Of a stretch of 64,000 nucleotides of DNA, positions 1 through 12,100 are shown piece by piece. The notes beneath the pieces were generated by a model. That model was not told the origin of the DNA. It made no database searches and saw only the letters and a list, made by a program, of their open reading frames with translations. The translations under genes were made by a program, and so were the position numbers. Source of the DNA: Cepaea nemoralis (Eukaryota; Mollusca; Gastropoda; Stylommatophora; Helicidae). Within the stretch, counting starts at the first letter, position 1. Every line of letters begins with the position of its first letter. The stretch lies in the NCBI GenBank assembly GCA_014155875.1, contig JACEFZ010014488.1, positions 62,001 through 126,000 of the forward strand, given 5' to 3'.

Positions 1-504
1 AGAAAACACGATACATACACACATTGTGATTGTAACTGACTCAGAAAGCATGCTGAGAAGGGTGAGAACAGGTAGGCTTCGTGCAGAGTGGCTTGCTTCG
101 CTTCGGAGGTCACGGGTAGTAAGCATCACCTGGATTTTTTCTCCTGGGCATGCCGGTGTGCTGGGGAATGAACAGGCGGACAGATTGGCTGGCTTGGCAA
201 AATTTGGTGGAGTATTGATGCAGGACAAGGCAGACGTGGTTGCGGCCTTGTGGGAGCACGTGTACTCCTCGGAGGAGCAGATGGAGCACCATGGTCTGGT
301 AAGAATGAGACAACGAGGTGTGACGAGGGGTTCTGGCCGACGCTCGGCGCTCGGAGGAAAGGCGAGACGGACATATAATCAGATTGCTACTGGAACTATT
401 AGTGTTGGAACTCTTCGCTGGCTGCTGAGGATGGAGACGGAGCGCTTATGGGAATGTCCCGAATGCTGTGATGTCGGTTCCTAGATCAATCAATCAATCA
501 ATCA
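1..504 (+). mobile_element. LINE fragment: RNase H domain and 3' tail
   Basis: This is the 3' end of a non-LTR retrotransposon whose 5' part lies outside the window. The open frame 26-484 starts inside an RNase H fold. VTDSES carries a catalytic aspartate, and GHAGVLGNEQADRLAG is the conserved C-terminal RNase H block. A basic, Cys-containing tail (ECPECC) ends at the stop near 482. The copy is open here, but it is only the last ~150 codons. It ends in a tetranucleotide tail of ATCA repeats (about 484-504), the tail type also seen on the related copy at 22104-23379. The role in an intact element is removal of the RNA strand during target-primed reverse transcription. The I-like clade assignment is inference from the RNase H domain. 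Confidence 0.8.
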
Positions 505-522
505 TTGTACCCCTCTCGGGAT

Positions 523-760
523 TCTCCGTGGTGAAGTGGTCAAGCCGTCTGACTCGGGCTCCGAAGGTTGTATGTTCAATTCCGGGCCGCGTCCTTCATT
601 TCACGAGTGCATTTTTTCGGAGACTCCCGAGGGTCGTAGCTGAAGCTACGGAGTTCGTGCTTTGTGTGACGCTTTCCGCGCTGCGGAAAGAATCTGAGCC
701 ATATGGGATAAACACCCGGTGCAATGCAGCCGACCCTGTCAATTTTAAGCTAATTCTTTC
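523..760 (+). mobile_element. tRNA-derived SINE, family B
   Basis: The head has a pol III box A-like stretch (TGGTGAAGTGGTCAAG) and a decayed box B (ATGTTCAATTCC). The body then runs to a 3' end containing CATATGGGATAAA. The same family occurs at 8472-8703 (-), 43352-43893 (-) and, truncated, 2250-2385 (-). It lies directly behind the LINE tail. Confidence 0.7.
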
Positions 761-1047
761 ATTGCACACACTCTCATACGAATCCGGATACGCCTTTGTG
801 TGTCAACAGACTTGACATGTCTCACATTACCGTAAAAATAACTTCGTTAGCGAGAAATCACTAGTTGTTCAGCAAAAGATCAAAGGAATGTCGCCGCTTT
901 CAATGATTTAAGTTGTTTTTGGACCTATCAAAGACATATTCCTTGGGTGGGGGTAAATATAAGACGGCTGGAAAAATTTCATAACGATGCAACAGACAGT
1001 TTTCAAAATAATTGATCGTGAATGACAGCAAACAAATGTGGACATAC

Positions 1048-1226
1048 TATAGGCAAGATTACGCTCAGTAGTTTGCCATTCTTTCTGAGCGACCGGCTCA
1101 CATACCCCCGTAAGTTACCAGCGCGGTGCGAACCGCTGCCGATTCTCGCGCAGCTGCAATACTCACGAGAATATACTGGATTACAGAAATAGACGTTTAC
1201 CACTACGCCAAGGAGATCGGCCGCAA
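1048..1226 (-). mobile_element. tRNA-derived SINE, family A (degraded)
   Basis: Read on the - strand it begins with a tRNA-like head (GGCGTAGTGGTAAACG, then GCGGTTCGCACC as a box B relic). The shared central domain with CGGTCGCTCAGAAAG and GGCAAACTACTGAG follows. The same central domain recurs at 3035-3243, 4821-5064, 29000-29125 and 32795-33024. Confidence 0.6.
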
Positions 1227-1255
1227 TGTGAGAAGATTAAAAACTGGAAGATACT

Positions 1256-1474
1256 GTGACAGTTAGAAAGATTTGTGAAAATAGATGTAGAGGAAGACAG
1301 CGGGAGAAACATTTTAGACAGTTGTGTATTATGGCACCGAAAGAGTCAATACACGGATTGATACATGCCGTTGGAGATCGCAAGCTGTGGAGAAGCATGA
1401 TCGACCCTTACCAGTCGGCAAGGCACTTGATGATGACAATGAGCATAACTTACCTCCACAATCTGAGAGGTTGA
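1256..1474 (+). mobile_element. LINE 3'-end fragment (RT C-terminal tail)
   Basis: The frame reads GRQREKHFRQL, then DRKLWRSMI, a pattern typical of the extreme C-terminus of endonuclease/reverse-transcriptase LINE proteins. Only about 70 codons survive and the upstream sequence is not open. Similar C-termini occur on the - strand at 39755-39985 (DLWRAMNAYASWQGT) and 47465-47765. Clade (RTE-like or other) cannot be settled from this tail. Confidence 0.55.
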
Positions 1475-1539
1475 GCCAGGGGAGGTCAGTCTGTTGAATT
1501 GTTGAACCAGACGACAGAGAATCAAAAACAAGATGAAAG

Positions 1540-1665
1540 CGGCCGGTGAGTTGTGTCTGTCTGTTGTAACCGTTGTGAGCTATGTCTGTCTGTTGTAACC
1601 GTTGTATATTGCGTCTTTCTGTTGTAACGATCATGTGTTGTGTCTTTCTGTTTTGACCATCGTGT
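1540..1665. repeat. ~38-bp tandem repeat, 3-4 copies
   Basis: Units carry TGTCTTTCTGTTGTAAC followed by a variable GTTGTG/ATCATGTG spacer. Copies are diverged. 1670-2250 and 2390-2495 hold AT-rich sequence with no gene or repeat I can support. Confidence 0.6.
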
Positions 1666-2249
1666 GGACGGTTAGCACACAGACGGCTTAACCGATTCAT
1701 TTTTATATCATAATTTAAACGGAATAAACATAAACGTAGCATTTTTAGACAATACTTGGGTTTTTACTTTAGACAATACTTACAAAAATTTGGGTTTTAT
1801 TTATGAAACCTTCACAGTTGGATACAGATACAGCTTAACAAGGAGAATCCAACGGTATCTCAACGAAGATTGTACGTCAATTCTAAGCGGAGTTATTAAT
1901 ATTTTTGTGTCGTGGTCTACAAACAGGAAGTGCAAAATGAATCTGAGTATAATAAGCAGTTCTGCTTGCGGCCTATAAATTAGGAGCTGAGAAATTCTAT
2001 CTTCTATTACCGTGGTGTGTTTATTTTTAAACGAACCACATAGTACCATATGTTATTGCGTCCGGAGTGGCGAGGCCTAACTTGATGTATTATCTATTTT
2101 TCGATAGGATGTGCCGTGACCTAATTAACAATTAAAAATCGCCGCCTATATATTATTCATTAAAAATATGTTGCATTGCTAACGAACCTGGCAAGATGTA
2201 TATTTTATTGTGCGGCTTGGTAAAGGGAAAGTAAAGGTCACATTCCTCT

Positions 2250-2385
2250 TTTGATAGGATGTCGAGAGGATCGACTTCATTGCACCGGGTTTTATCCCAT
2301 ATGGCTCAGTTTCTTTCCGCAGGGCGGCCTGCCAAAAACATTGTACAAAGCACGAGAGTCTCAGAGAAAGATGCACTCAACTTTT
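2250..2385 (-). mobile_element. Truncated SINE, family B
   Basis: The - strand 3' half of family B is recognisable: GTTTTATCCCATATGGCTCAG and TTTCCGCAG on the + strand match 8506-8540. The tRNA-like head is missing, and the match fades after the motif corresponding to the central domain. Confidence 0.55.
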
Positions 2386-2511
2386 AAGACTTCGATAGGA
2401 TGTGCTGTGATCTAATTAACAGTTTAAAAAAGCTGCCCATTTATATTAATTAAATGTCATGTGAAATGTTCGTTGTTAGTGAAAGAACAATTCATGATAA
2501 TGTACTCACAT

Positions 2512-2848
2512 GGGACGCAGAGGTGTTTCCAAGGCACCAGGGCCGGGTTATATACTGGCCAAGACCTATTGACGCGTCCTCGTCGAGCGTCCTGGGCAAC
2601 AGATCCCTTCGGGGTCCTGGCTGAAGTCAATAGGATCGCCGATTCCTCCGAAGTCGGAGAGTGTCTGCCTGTATGGCGAGGAACCACCAGTCTGCACACC
2701 AATAAGCCAGACATGGGACAACGGATACTCACGCAAAACTCAGGTCCTGTATGACATCACACTGATGCTGGACAACAGGATGTCTTCATCCGACATACAG
2801 GACTTTGCGTTGGAGCTCAAGCCAACGAACACAAGCAAGCAAGCAAGC
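2512..2848 (+). mobile_element. SINE-like element, family C, with target-site duplication
   Basis: A ~337-bp element starts GGGACGCAGAGGTGTTTCC and ends in AAGC repeats. It is flanked by a perfect 12-bp duplication, ATGTACTCACAT (2500-2511 and 2849-2860), which fixes both ends. The same element occurs at 20692-21022 and 32206-32539, also with target-site duplications. No long open frame is shared, so it is non-autonomous. The duplication size and simple-sequence tail fit LINE-driven retrotransposition. I saw no clear pol III boxes. Confidence 0.85.
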
Positions 2849-3034
2849 ATGTACTCACATTATCTTAATGTACCCACTGCATTGCGACAGCCTTCTTTCG
2901 TTGATTAAATATCATGCATTAATGTAAGTAAATAAGTTTGTAACTGCTGCATAAATTAAGCCGTCACTCTCGCTAATAATTGATTTCTGCTTCTGCTCTG
3001 TAATTACAATGTTCTGTATCTAAAATTGTGTTGC

Positions 3035-3243
3035 GTATCCCTTACGGGACGTTGCAGTCAACACCAGCATTTTCAGCTTCTGTTGATGTACTAGGCAAGT
3101 GTTACGTTTAGTAGTTTGCCATTGTTTTCTGAACGACCGGCCCCTATACCTTTTTTGAAAAAACCAGCATCGCCGTGTTTCGAACCCGGGTATACGAGCT
3201 CACAAACTGCGTTCGCAAGCCCTTAGCCACAGAGACCGGTATC
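3035..3243 (-). mobile_element. tRNA-derived SINE, family A
   Basis: On the - strand the head reads GTCTCTGTGGCTAAGGGCTTGCGAACGC and then GGGTTCGAAACACGG (box B). The central domain (CGGTCGTTCAGAAAACAATGG) and a 3' part with GTTGACTGCAACGTCC follow. This is one of the better preserved copies. Confidence 0.75.
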
Positions 3244-3249
3244 TAAAAG

Positions 3250-4655
3250 TGGGCAATTAATAATTATATGCTAACTTTTTAAAAACCATAACTCATTTCA
3301 CAGTATTTTATTTAAATTTAAATAATTATGTACTAGTGCGCTGCTAAGAAAAAAGTACTCCTTACACTACTTACAGGTTTACAGACATCTGAAAACTGGC
3401 TTTCAAAATTTATTTTTAGTCATGTCAAAGGGTGACAAATTATACAAGTACACAGATAAATTACTTCTATAAATGAAACTTGTATTCTGTTTAATTTTAG
3501 TAGTTAAATTGCCAGTTCTAATTATAAAATAAATACGAATCTGCTCTGCTATACTACGCAATGCTAGCGGCATGGGTCTGCCATTGTTGTGCTAAAATTG
3601 TTTTTATTTTCTGATAAAGGTAAGAAATGGTAATTGTTGAAACTCAAATATGTTCAAATATATGTAAAAATGAATGCAGAATTTTAAAAAATGCATAAAA
3701 AAGTCAACAATTATTTACGATACAGGAATTATAAGAAAAATTAGCTTACCGTATGGCAGATATTTCAAATATTTTTGCTGAGACAAAAGTTCTAGGCGAA
3801 AAACGCTTGCAGCCTAGCAAACAGACCATAGTAGCATTTATTAGAGTTCTTTCTCCCTATCTGTGACATGTTGTTTTCGAATACATTAAATCACAAGCAG
3901 ACGGGGTACGAACACCTTAAACTGGAAGTGTCGCAGACAATTTTCCGCGAAAGACCCTTCCACCTTACCCACCCCAATTTTTAAAAGGCAGACAATTGAC
4001 ATTGCTAATAAACGCATCTGGTGTTTTGTTGTTGTTGTTGTAGTTGTTATTTAATTGTGAAATTGTCTCACATCAGTGCTCGTACACTCGTAACGATCAC
4101 CGAACAACTAGTACTAGTAGTTAAGTACTTGTACTTGACGTTTCATTTGTCAGAGTATACTGTTTACTAATCATATACAATTACAATATTAATGCTTTAT
4201 TATTATCTTAATTTACAAAACAAATATTTAATAAGTGACATTCTATCATTTCTATCTGATGACTGACATTTGATCAAATGACTGAAAAAAAATTAAGAAA
4301 AAATGCATTAGAGTACCTCCCGCTCACAGCTCACATCAAATAAACAATAATTACTTCCTAATTAGATAGAGCAAGCTCAGCAAGAGGCTTCCGATCATCA
4401 TAAATATTTCAGCCTTTTTACCTTCCTTACAAAGACCAGTACAACTATTTAGCCGCTGAAAAATTCTTGTCCAGGGGTACCTCATTAATAATTTGATGTC
4501 TTTTCTGTTATATATTGTCGAATGCCCCTCCCAGCCTTTGCCTCATTCTTCTTAATAAATTTGTTTCACATGGGTCTTGGTATTATTCCTTAGAGTGTCT
4601 ACTGCAATGTCTTTCTCATTGCTTACATGGAGTGGCATTTATTGTATTTACATGC
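3250..4655. other. AT-rich stretch without a recognised gene
   Basis: No open frame over 60 codons and no splice-flanked coding block was found. There are AT-rich runs and a short GTT repeat near 4025. I see nothing functional that I can support. Confidence 0.5.
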
Positions 4656-4670
4656 TTGTGATATCCGTTT

Positions 4671-4809
4671 CCGGGAAGGTTAACCCGGTCAACAAATGCC
4701 CGCAGAAGTCGGATGTGTCGGCCTAACGGCGCAAGAACGCAGCTCTGCTGTAAACAGGCACAACGCAATCACATCCGGAAAAAAAAAACTCCGGATGAAC
4801 GAAGAAGAA
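4671..4809 (+). mobile_element. SINE-like element, family D, with GAA tail
   Basis: A ~140-bp element starts CCGGGAAGGTTAACCCGG and ends in GAAGAAGAAG. It is flanked by GATATCCGTTT at 4660-4670 and 4810-4820. Near the 3' end ATCCGG, an A-run and TCCGGAT form a potential hairpin. The copy lacks the first ~15 bases present at 40656, so it is 5'-truncated. Confidence 0.8.
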
Positions 4810-4820
4810 GATATCCGTTT

Positions 4821-5064
4821 CTCCGGTCTCTGTGGCCAAAGGCTTGCGAACGCGGTTCGTGAGCCGCTTACCATGCGTTCGAAATGCAGCTGTGACCGAT
4901 TTGTGCAGCAGACCGTGTTGCATTGTGTTATAACGTATTGGTATGGGAGCCGGTCGTTCAGAAAGCAATGGCAAACTACGTAGAATTTGCCTAGTACATC
5001 AACAGCAGCTGAAAAATGCTGGTGTTGACTGCAACGTCCTGCAAGGGATATGCAACATTTAAAA
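4821..5064 (+). mobile_element. tRNA-derived SINE, family A, inserted at the same target
   Basis: Head CTCCGGTCTCTGTGGCCAAAGG, box B-like CGTTCGAAATGC, central domain CGGTCGTTCAGAAAGCAATGG. It is flanked by AAGATATCCGTTT at 4808-4820 and 5065-5077. It landed in the right-hand target duplication of the neighbouring family D element, so GATATCCGTTT now occurs three times. Confidence 0.8.
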
Positions 5065-5090
5065 AAGATATCCGTTTGCACCCACATCCT

Positions 5091-5094
<4 letters not shown>

Positions 5095-5137
<43 letters not shown>

Positions 5138-5142
5138 ACTTA
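5095..5142. repeat. Poly-C tract followed by CA repeat
   Basis: An uninterrupted run of about 28 C is followed by a short CA repeat. The opposite strand is a G-run able to form quadruplex structures and prone to length change. 5145-5740 holds T-rich sequence without a supported gene. Confidence 0.9.
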
Positions 5143-5746
5143 CATTATTTGCTCTACCTTTATCAATCTGAATAGTTCTATATGGTTTTAATCATTCATA
5201 GTTTTGTCACACACACATCCTCTGTACTCTCTTCACTTTGCCGCTCCACCCTCAATTATTTTTAGCATCTGCACCCCACTTCGTAAATATGACAGTTTAG
5301 ATTTACAGTTTTACTCATTAAACATGCCCACTCCATCAGTCAAAATATTTCACATATTTGGCTCACTCCTTTTCCTTTCAATTTGCATATGTATTATTAC
5401 ACAATTTTGTTCCCCCATCCTGTTTCCATGATGTATTACCAAGCAACCCATGTTGCCAGCGTGATGTAATTCAACACAATGATACTGGTGACAGTTGGAC
5501 AGGAATAACACCCATTAAGTAACTTGTGTACAATGTTTGTATATTTTCTAAAATTGTAGATGTATTAGTGTGTGTTTATTGTTTGTCTGCTGATAAAGCT
5601 CTAGCTGCATCATGCATTTTGTCACCCGTCAATTGTATTTTAGTAAAGCTTACCAATTGTACGGTTCGATTTTGTTGATTTATTTGCTGAGTTCAAGATT
5701 TAAAGACAGTCTGGTTGACCCAGCTGAAGATGCCTGGTGCATCTCC

Positions 5747-5890
5747 ACGTATAATAGTCAGCAGTATGTTTTACTAGCCACATATTAAATATCTTTGCTT
5801 AGAGTAACCAATAGTATGTTTTACTAGCTATATATTAAACATTTCCACGTAGAGTAACCAATAGTATGTTTTACTAGCTATATATTAGGC
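5747..5890. repeat. 51-bp tandem repeat, ~3 copies, in the INO80B 5' flank
   Basis: Three units share AGTATGTTTTACTAGC plus CATATTAAA/TATATTAAA and AGAGTAACCAAT. They end about 210 bp before the INO80B start codon and could lie in the promoter or 5' UTR. The transcription start cannot be placed from sequence alone. Confidence 0.75.
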
Positions 5891-6100
5891 ATCTTCATAT
5901 GCCTTACCTGCTGGTATTGGTGATCAGAAAATATGCAGCCATGTTTATGTGTCTCCACCATTTACTTTCAGTGTACCGATGAGAGATCTCAATGAACCAT
6001 TCTGCATCTGCTTCGACCAGTGATCTGCCGATGGTTGTCAAGTTTTCCGTCTTGAAAATAGCGAATATATTTTAATTGGTTCATTCTTTACATTGCAAAC

Positions 6101-6128
6101 ATGGATTTTTATGATGACAGTCCAGGAG
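6101..6128 (+). CDS. INO80B: INO80B coding exon 1
   Basis: The ATG opens MDFYDDSPG and leaves one base before the donor GAG|GTGAGT. Joined to exon 2 it makes a glutamate codon. The context CAAACATGG has a good -3 A and +4 G. Intron 1 begins with a long pyrimidine-rich stretch (about 6150-6670). Confidence 0.85.
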
Positions 6129-9100
6129 GTGAGTAGAATTACATGAAACCGTCTTATTTATTTCTTAGTGTCTTTCTATTTGTCACATCTTTTCTCAGAT
6201 CACTCTTTTTGTCTCATTTCTTTCTGTTCTCATTTCTTATGTTTCTGTTTTTCTTTCTCTATTTGTCTGTCCATTTCTTTCACATTCAGTCTCTCTGATA
6301 TGTTCTGTGATTGCTCCTTTGTGTCTCTTCTCTCGCTGTCTTTGTGTATCCATGTTTCTTAATCTTTATTTCTTTGTCTGTATTCTTTCTACACATTTCT
6401 ATTTTCTACACTGCACTCTATTATTTTGTTCATCTCTCTGTCTCTTTGTTTGTGAGTTTGTACAGATAGCAGAATTGTGTCTCTTGTCCCTATACTTTAA
6501 CTAGTTCCGTGTGAGGAATTCTGTCAGCAACTACATTACTGCCGGCTGGACGTTTGTGTTCACATAACCATTGTACCCATGTCAGCAGAGGGACTCAAAG
6601 CATTGAACCAAAAAAAACATGTTCCCGTGATGTGTCTTTCTGTAGCTTTCTCTTTATATTTCTCTTTCTCTCACTTGCAAGTCTCCCAGCAGGTCCGCAT
6701 GGCCGAATGGATAAGAACGTGTGTTCTTGAACATCCAGTGTGATTATGCCGAGGTTATCAGTTCATCCCCTACACCAGACAGCTGGACTAAAATGTTGAC
6801 CTGTCGTCCTTGACTTGGGGTTCGTAAATTACAAGTACCTCTGAAGTCAGAGTGGGTTTGCCTGATGGCGAGGGGCACTGTTAATAGGAACAGCTAACCC
6901 ACACGCACAATTCAGTCCATCTCTACTATAAAAATAGTGTATATGGACCACACTTGAGTTTAAAGCGAGCGAGCGCAAAAAAAAAAACCTTGTCTCCCTC
7001 TCTCTATTCTTTCCCCTCTCCATCTCTCTCTTGTTCTGCCCGTTTATCTTCATCTATCTCTTTCTTTCACTATTCCTTGCTCTATCTGTCTCCTCCCTCT
7101 TCTCCCCTATCTTTCTGAAGTCAACCCCTGGTCATCTTAATTCTTCTTACCATTGTTATCATCTAGTTTATACCAGGAAAGTGATGCTCAGCTCTGCCAA
7201 GGTACAGAAGGGAGTAATTATATCAGACCCTAAATCAGATCATTGATTGCTAGACTTCAGACTTGAGATGTTGTATTTCATGGAAACAAAAACATTTAAA
7301 TACAGATAGATGTTCTAGAAAAACTTGGAATGAAAAGAGAGTTGATAAAAGAAATAAAAAAGAGGCAAATTAAATATTTAAGCAATGTTAAAAGACATAT
7401 AACTCTTATAAAAACCATATTGGAGGGTAAGGTTGAAGGCAAGTGGTAGACAATAATGAAGAGGGAAGATAACATCAAGAGATGGAGGAACAGCAGTCTG
7501 ACAGAATGTACATTCATGGCGAGAGACAGAAAGTGTTGGGAGATCCATTGCAGCCAACCTTAATTGTGAAGACGGCAGTTGATTGATTAATAAAGAAGGC
7601 AGGGTACAGGAAAATCAGTGTCCTGTAATTATTCACTTCTGCTCTGTGACATTTGTGGTTGTGAACCGTAATAAGTGTATCTCACACACTATAAACATAA
7701 GTCCAAGACATTTAGTACTAATCTTGTTTTGCCACACTGTTTGTGATGTCTCTCCACAGTTTTAATTATAATTATGAGGTTTTGTATTTTGCTTTTTAAA
7801 ATCAGAACCACCTTCTAAAAAGCACAAGAAACATAAAAAGCACAAACATAAAAAAGAGATGAAACAAGAGCAAAACAGCGGCCTTTTGTCTCCCAAAACA
7901 TCGATCAAGCTGAAGTTAAAGATTGGTGGAGAAACCATGGGAACCAAGAAGTGAGTTGTGTTTTGTTTCCTGAATGAAATGGTGTTTACTCAGTGAATTA
8001 GAAGATATGTGATGTTTGTGATGAGTAAAATATGAAATGCCAGTTGTATTATGCTTTTGATAGGTAAAATATCAATTTGGATGAGTGACTTGCAAGTTGT
8101 GTGATGTTCATGAAGTGTTACGTTTATGTTGTGAAATATCTATGATGAGTAAAATATTAGATGCTTGTTGAGTGAAATATTAATTGAGTTGTTTGGTGAG
8201 TTATTTATGAGCTCTTTAATACTATAAATTTTACAATTGCTGGTATTTGTCACTGAAACATTGACTGATGTGTGTTTGTTGCATCCCTCAGTGTCATGTC
8301 TGTGGTGCAGAGTGGATCTGTTGTGGGAACTCCTGAAGGTATATTTCACAATTTGTGAATGTTTATTTGATTTTATTTTCTCTTAGTCCCATTTTTCTGT
8401 TCAGTTGATTTGTTATTGTTATGATGATATATGAAGGTACACTGCTTCTCTTTATTTGTAACTCCTGAGTTGCTTAAAAGTCAACAGGGTCAACTTCATT
8501 GCACCATGTTTTATCCCATATGGCTCAGTCTCTTTCCGCAGCGAACTACTGAAAGCGTCGTACAAAACATGAACTCTGTAGCTCCAGTGGCGACTCCCAG
8601 GAGTCTCCGAAAAAATGCACTCGTGAACTGAAGAATGTGGCCCAGAATCGAACCCACAACCTTCAAAGCCCAAGTCATACAGCTTGACCACTTCACCACG
8701 GAGACTCCTGAGTTACTTGTTTCTGTCTGGATGTTCTGTGTGTGTTAGTTGACAGATCACACTGACAGCATATGAAATCATTCATTCCGTAATCGCTCAG
8801 ATTCCCGCCTCAGTATCTCCATTGTTGTCCAATGGCTGACAGCATTTCTTTGTTGATTTACTATTCTTTTTTGGCCAATTTCATATTGTGACATGATGTT
8901 CTTAGTCTGGTTAAGGCTGTAGATTCACAGTCACCACTTGATTCTTGTAATCACCCTGCCTCGGTGAAAGCATACAGCATGTGAGGCTGGTCCATCAGGC
9001 ATCCACTTGACATAGTAGCCCCTCCCATAAACCTTGTCAGTATGTCAGCCTGGTCCATCTCACATCCACTTGACATAGTAGTCCCTCCCATAAACCTTGT

Positions 9101-12100
9101 CAGTATGTCAGCCTGGTCCATCACACATCCACTTGACATAGTAGTCCCTCCCATAAACCTTGTCAGTATGTCAGCCTGGTCCATCACACATCCACTTGAC
9201 ATAGTAGTCCCTCCCATAAACCTTGTCAGTATGTCAGCCTGTTCCATCACACATCCACTTGACATAGTAGCTCCTCCCATAAACCTTGTCAGTATGTCAG
9301 CATGGTCCATCACTCGTCCACTTGACATAGTAGCTCCTCCCATAAACCTTGTCAGTATGTCAGCCTGTTCCATCACACATCCACTTGACATAGTAGTCCC
9401 TCCCATAAACCTTGTCAGTATGTCAGCCTGGTCCATCACTCATCTACATAACATAGTAGCTCCTCCCATAAGCCTTGTCAGTATATCAGCCTGGTCCATC
9501 ACACATCCACTTGACATAGTAGTCCCTCCCATAAACCTTGTCAGTATGTCAGCCTGGTCCATCACTCATCTACATAACATAGTAGCTCCTCCCATAAACC
9601 TTGTCAGTATATCAGCCTGTTCCATCACACATCCACTTGACATAGTAGTCCCTCCCATAAACCTTGTCAGTATGTCAGCATGGTCCATCACTCATCCATT
9701 TGACATAGTAGTCCCTCCCATAAACCTTGTCAGTATGTCAGCCTGGTCCATCACTCATCTACATAACATAGTAGTCCCTCCCATAAACCTTGTCAGTATG
9801 TCAGCCTGGTCCATCACACATCCACTTGACATAGTAGTCCCTCCCATAAACCTTGTCAGTATGTCAGCCTGGTCCATCACACATCCACTTGACATAGTAG
9901 CTCCTCCCATAAACCTTGTCAGTATGTCAGCCTGGTCCATCACTCATCCACTTGACATAGTAGTCCCTCCCATAAACCTTGTCAGTATGTCAGCCTGGTC
10001 CATCACACATCCACTTGACATAGTAGCTCCTCCCATAAACCTTGTCAGTATGTCAGCCTGGTCCATCACTCATCCACTTGACATAGTAGCTCCTCCCATA
10101 AACCTTGTCAGTATGTCAGCCTGGTCCATCACTCATCCACTTGACATAGTAGCTCCTCCCATAAACCTTGTTTATTTACTCTTATATTTGCCTGTCCTGG
10201 AGTAAAAAGTAAGCTGATGGTTGTCAACCTTGGCCTCCTCAGAGACAGGACTGAAGGTCTGAGATGGGTCTGCCTGTCTGCTAGAGCATACTCACCAAGT
10301 AACTGAGAAATGACACCTGGGTGAAAGTCTGTGTCTCCAGATATTCATAAACTGTGACAGGGTGTATATTGTTTAAACATGTTGCTAGTAACTAGGTTTT
10401 TATCATCTCTGGCTGCGGGGGAGCCATGGTGGTTGAGTGGGAGCTGTGGTTGAGGGGTTCTGGTGTCTGTCAAACTCAGAAGGTACCGGGTTAAATCCCT
10501 GCACAGGGCGGGGATTGTTCCCAGGTACTATTGGTATCTGATGACATCACATGTGCCCTGATCTCTTGGGTGATGAGATAACACATGGGAGTACCATCAG
10601 CAGCACAAAACAGACAGACAGACAACTATGGACTGGGATGATCAGGATGTGTCACAACCAGCTCTAGGGCTGAAATACATGCTGATTATCATTTGTCTCA
10701 TTTCAAACCTAGTCATAATAGTGTCGTGTAGCATCATAACAGTGAGCGTGTGTGACTGTAGCACACATGTTAGTTATTTTGCTGTCTCTAGATAGACGTC
10801 AACCCAGGCAGTGAGCTGGGGATTTGCCCATGGGCAGGTTTTCTATCGTAACAGGTTTTCCTGGACAGCGGCCTTACAGCCTACTAGTTACAATTGTTCC
10901 TGGACAGCTGCCTTACAGCCTACTAGTTACGATTTCCAATTGTTGTGAGATTTTTAATGTGTACAACTTGCAGAAGAGGCCTAATTTTTTAGTTATTTAA
11001 TGTGACTAGCCGAGAGATCAGGGTGTCATGTGATATCATGAGCTAGCAGTGGCTCTAGGAATAGTTTCCAACCCTATGCTAAGATTGATTTCTGTCCCTA
11101 CCAAGTCCAAGGCATGCACCTTAACCTCTCAACCTATCCTGTCTCCCACGATGAAGCTGCTCTGACATGAACATGTGTGTGTGTCTGCAGGGAAGGCTTC
11201 CAGAAAGGCTGGCACTGATGATGATCACGAGACATCGGATGAGGAGAGGTGGCTGGATGCTCTGGAGAAGGGTCACCTCAACAGCTATGGGGAAATTGGA
11301 AAGAAGGACCCGGCTTTGTTAACTGCTAGACAGGTCAGTCATTCATGTCATGTGTTTTCTGTCTGTCTGTCTGTCTGTACTACCTTCATACACCTGTACC
11401 GTAAGCTCACTATGTGGATGTCATCTGCAGACTGCATTCTTCTGGTTTCCGGAAGAACAGTCTATGGTGAACGGAAAGCCCAATATATGGAAATGAGGCT
11501 AAGCAGCCATGTGCAGGACGTGACGATTCCTTGGGTGAGCCCAGTACCAGAGCGCAAGTATGGAAGCCTCCTTGGATGGCGGGGAATGCCCATGGTCTGC
11601 CCCTGCCTTCCCTTGAGGGCTGACCAGGATGTCCTTGGCTGTTCTATATGGGCCAGCTGGGATGGGGGATAACAGTGAGAGTCAAACGTCCTAAGAAACT
11701 CCCGGGAAGGTTAACCCTGTCAACAAATGCCCGCAGAAGTCGGATGTGTCGGCCTAACGGTGCAAGAACGCAGCTCTGCTGTAAACAGGCACAACGCAAT
11801 CACGTCCGAAAAAAAAGTCCGGATGAACGCAGAAGAAGAAGAAGAAGATACACCTGTACACTTGTTCCTGGTTGCTTGGACTACACCTATTTAGGTAGCA
11901 ATGTAGACCAAGAAGGGGGAACGCATAAAGACAGTTAACATGAGAATACAAAAGGCATTGTCGCCAGTCGTCCCTAGGGGGAAAGTGGAGTCAACAGGCA
12001 CACTGTTTAAAATCCTTTTCCTTATTGTGGACCTCTGCCGGACCTTTGTCTACATACCCCCTGTAAATCTTAGGTACCCTATCCCTCTCTTTCCTCTTCT

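Noticed and set aside
8472..8703. True tRNA gene
   Set aside because: Box A and B are present but the acceptor stem is not, the body continues ~150 bp and target duplications flank it, so it is a SINE.
9042..10205. 387-codon + strand open frame as a repeat protein gene
   Set aside because: It is the stop-free reading of a 63-bp intronic minisatellite. The - strand is also open and there is no start context or splice support.
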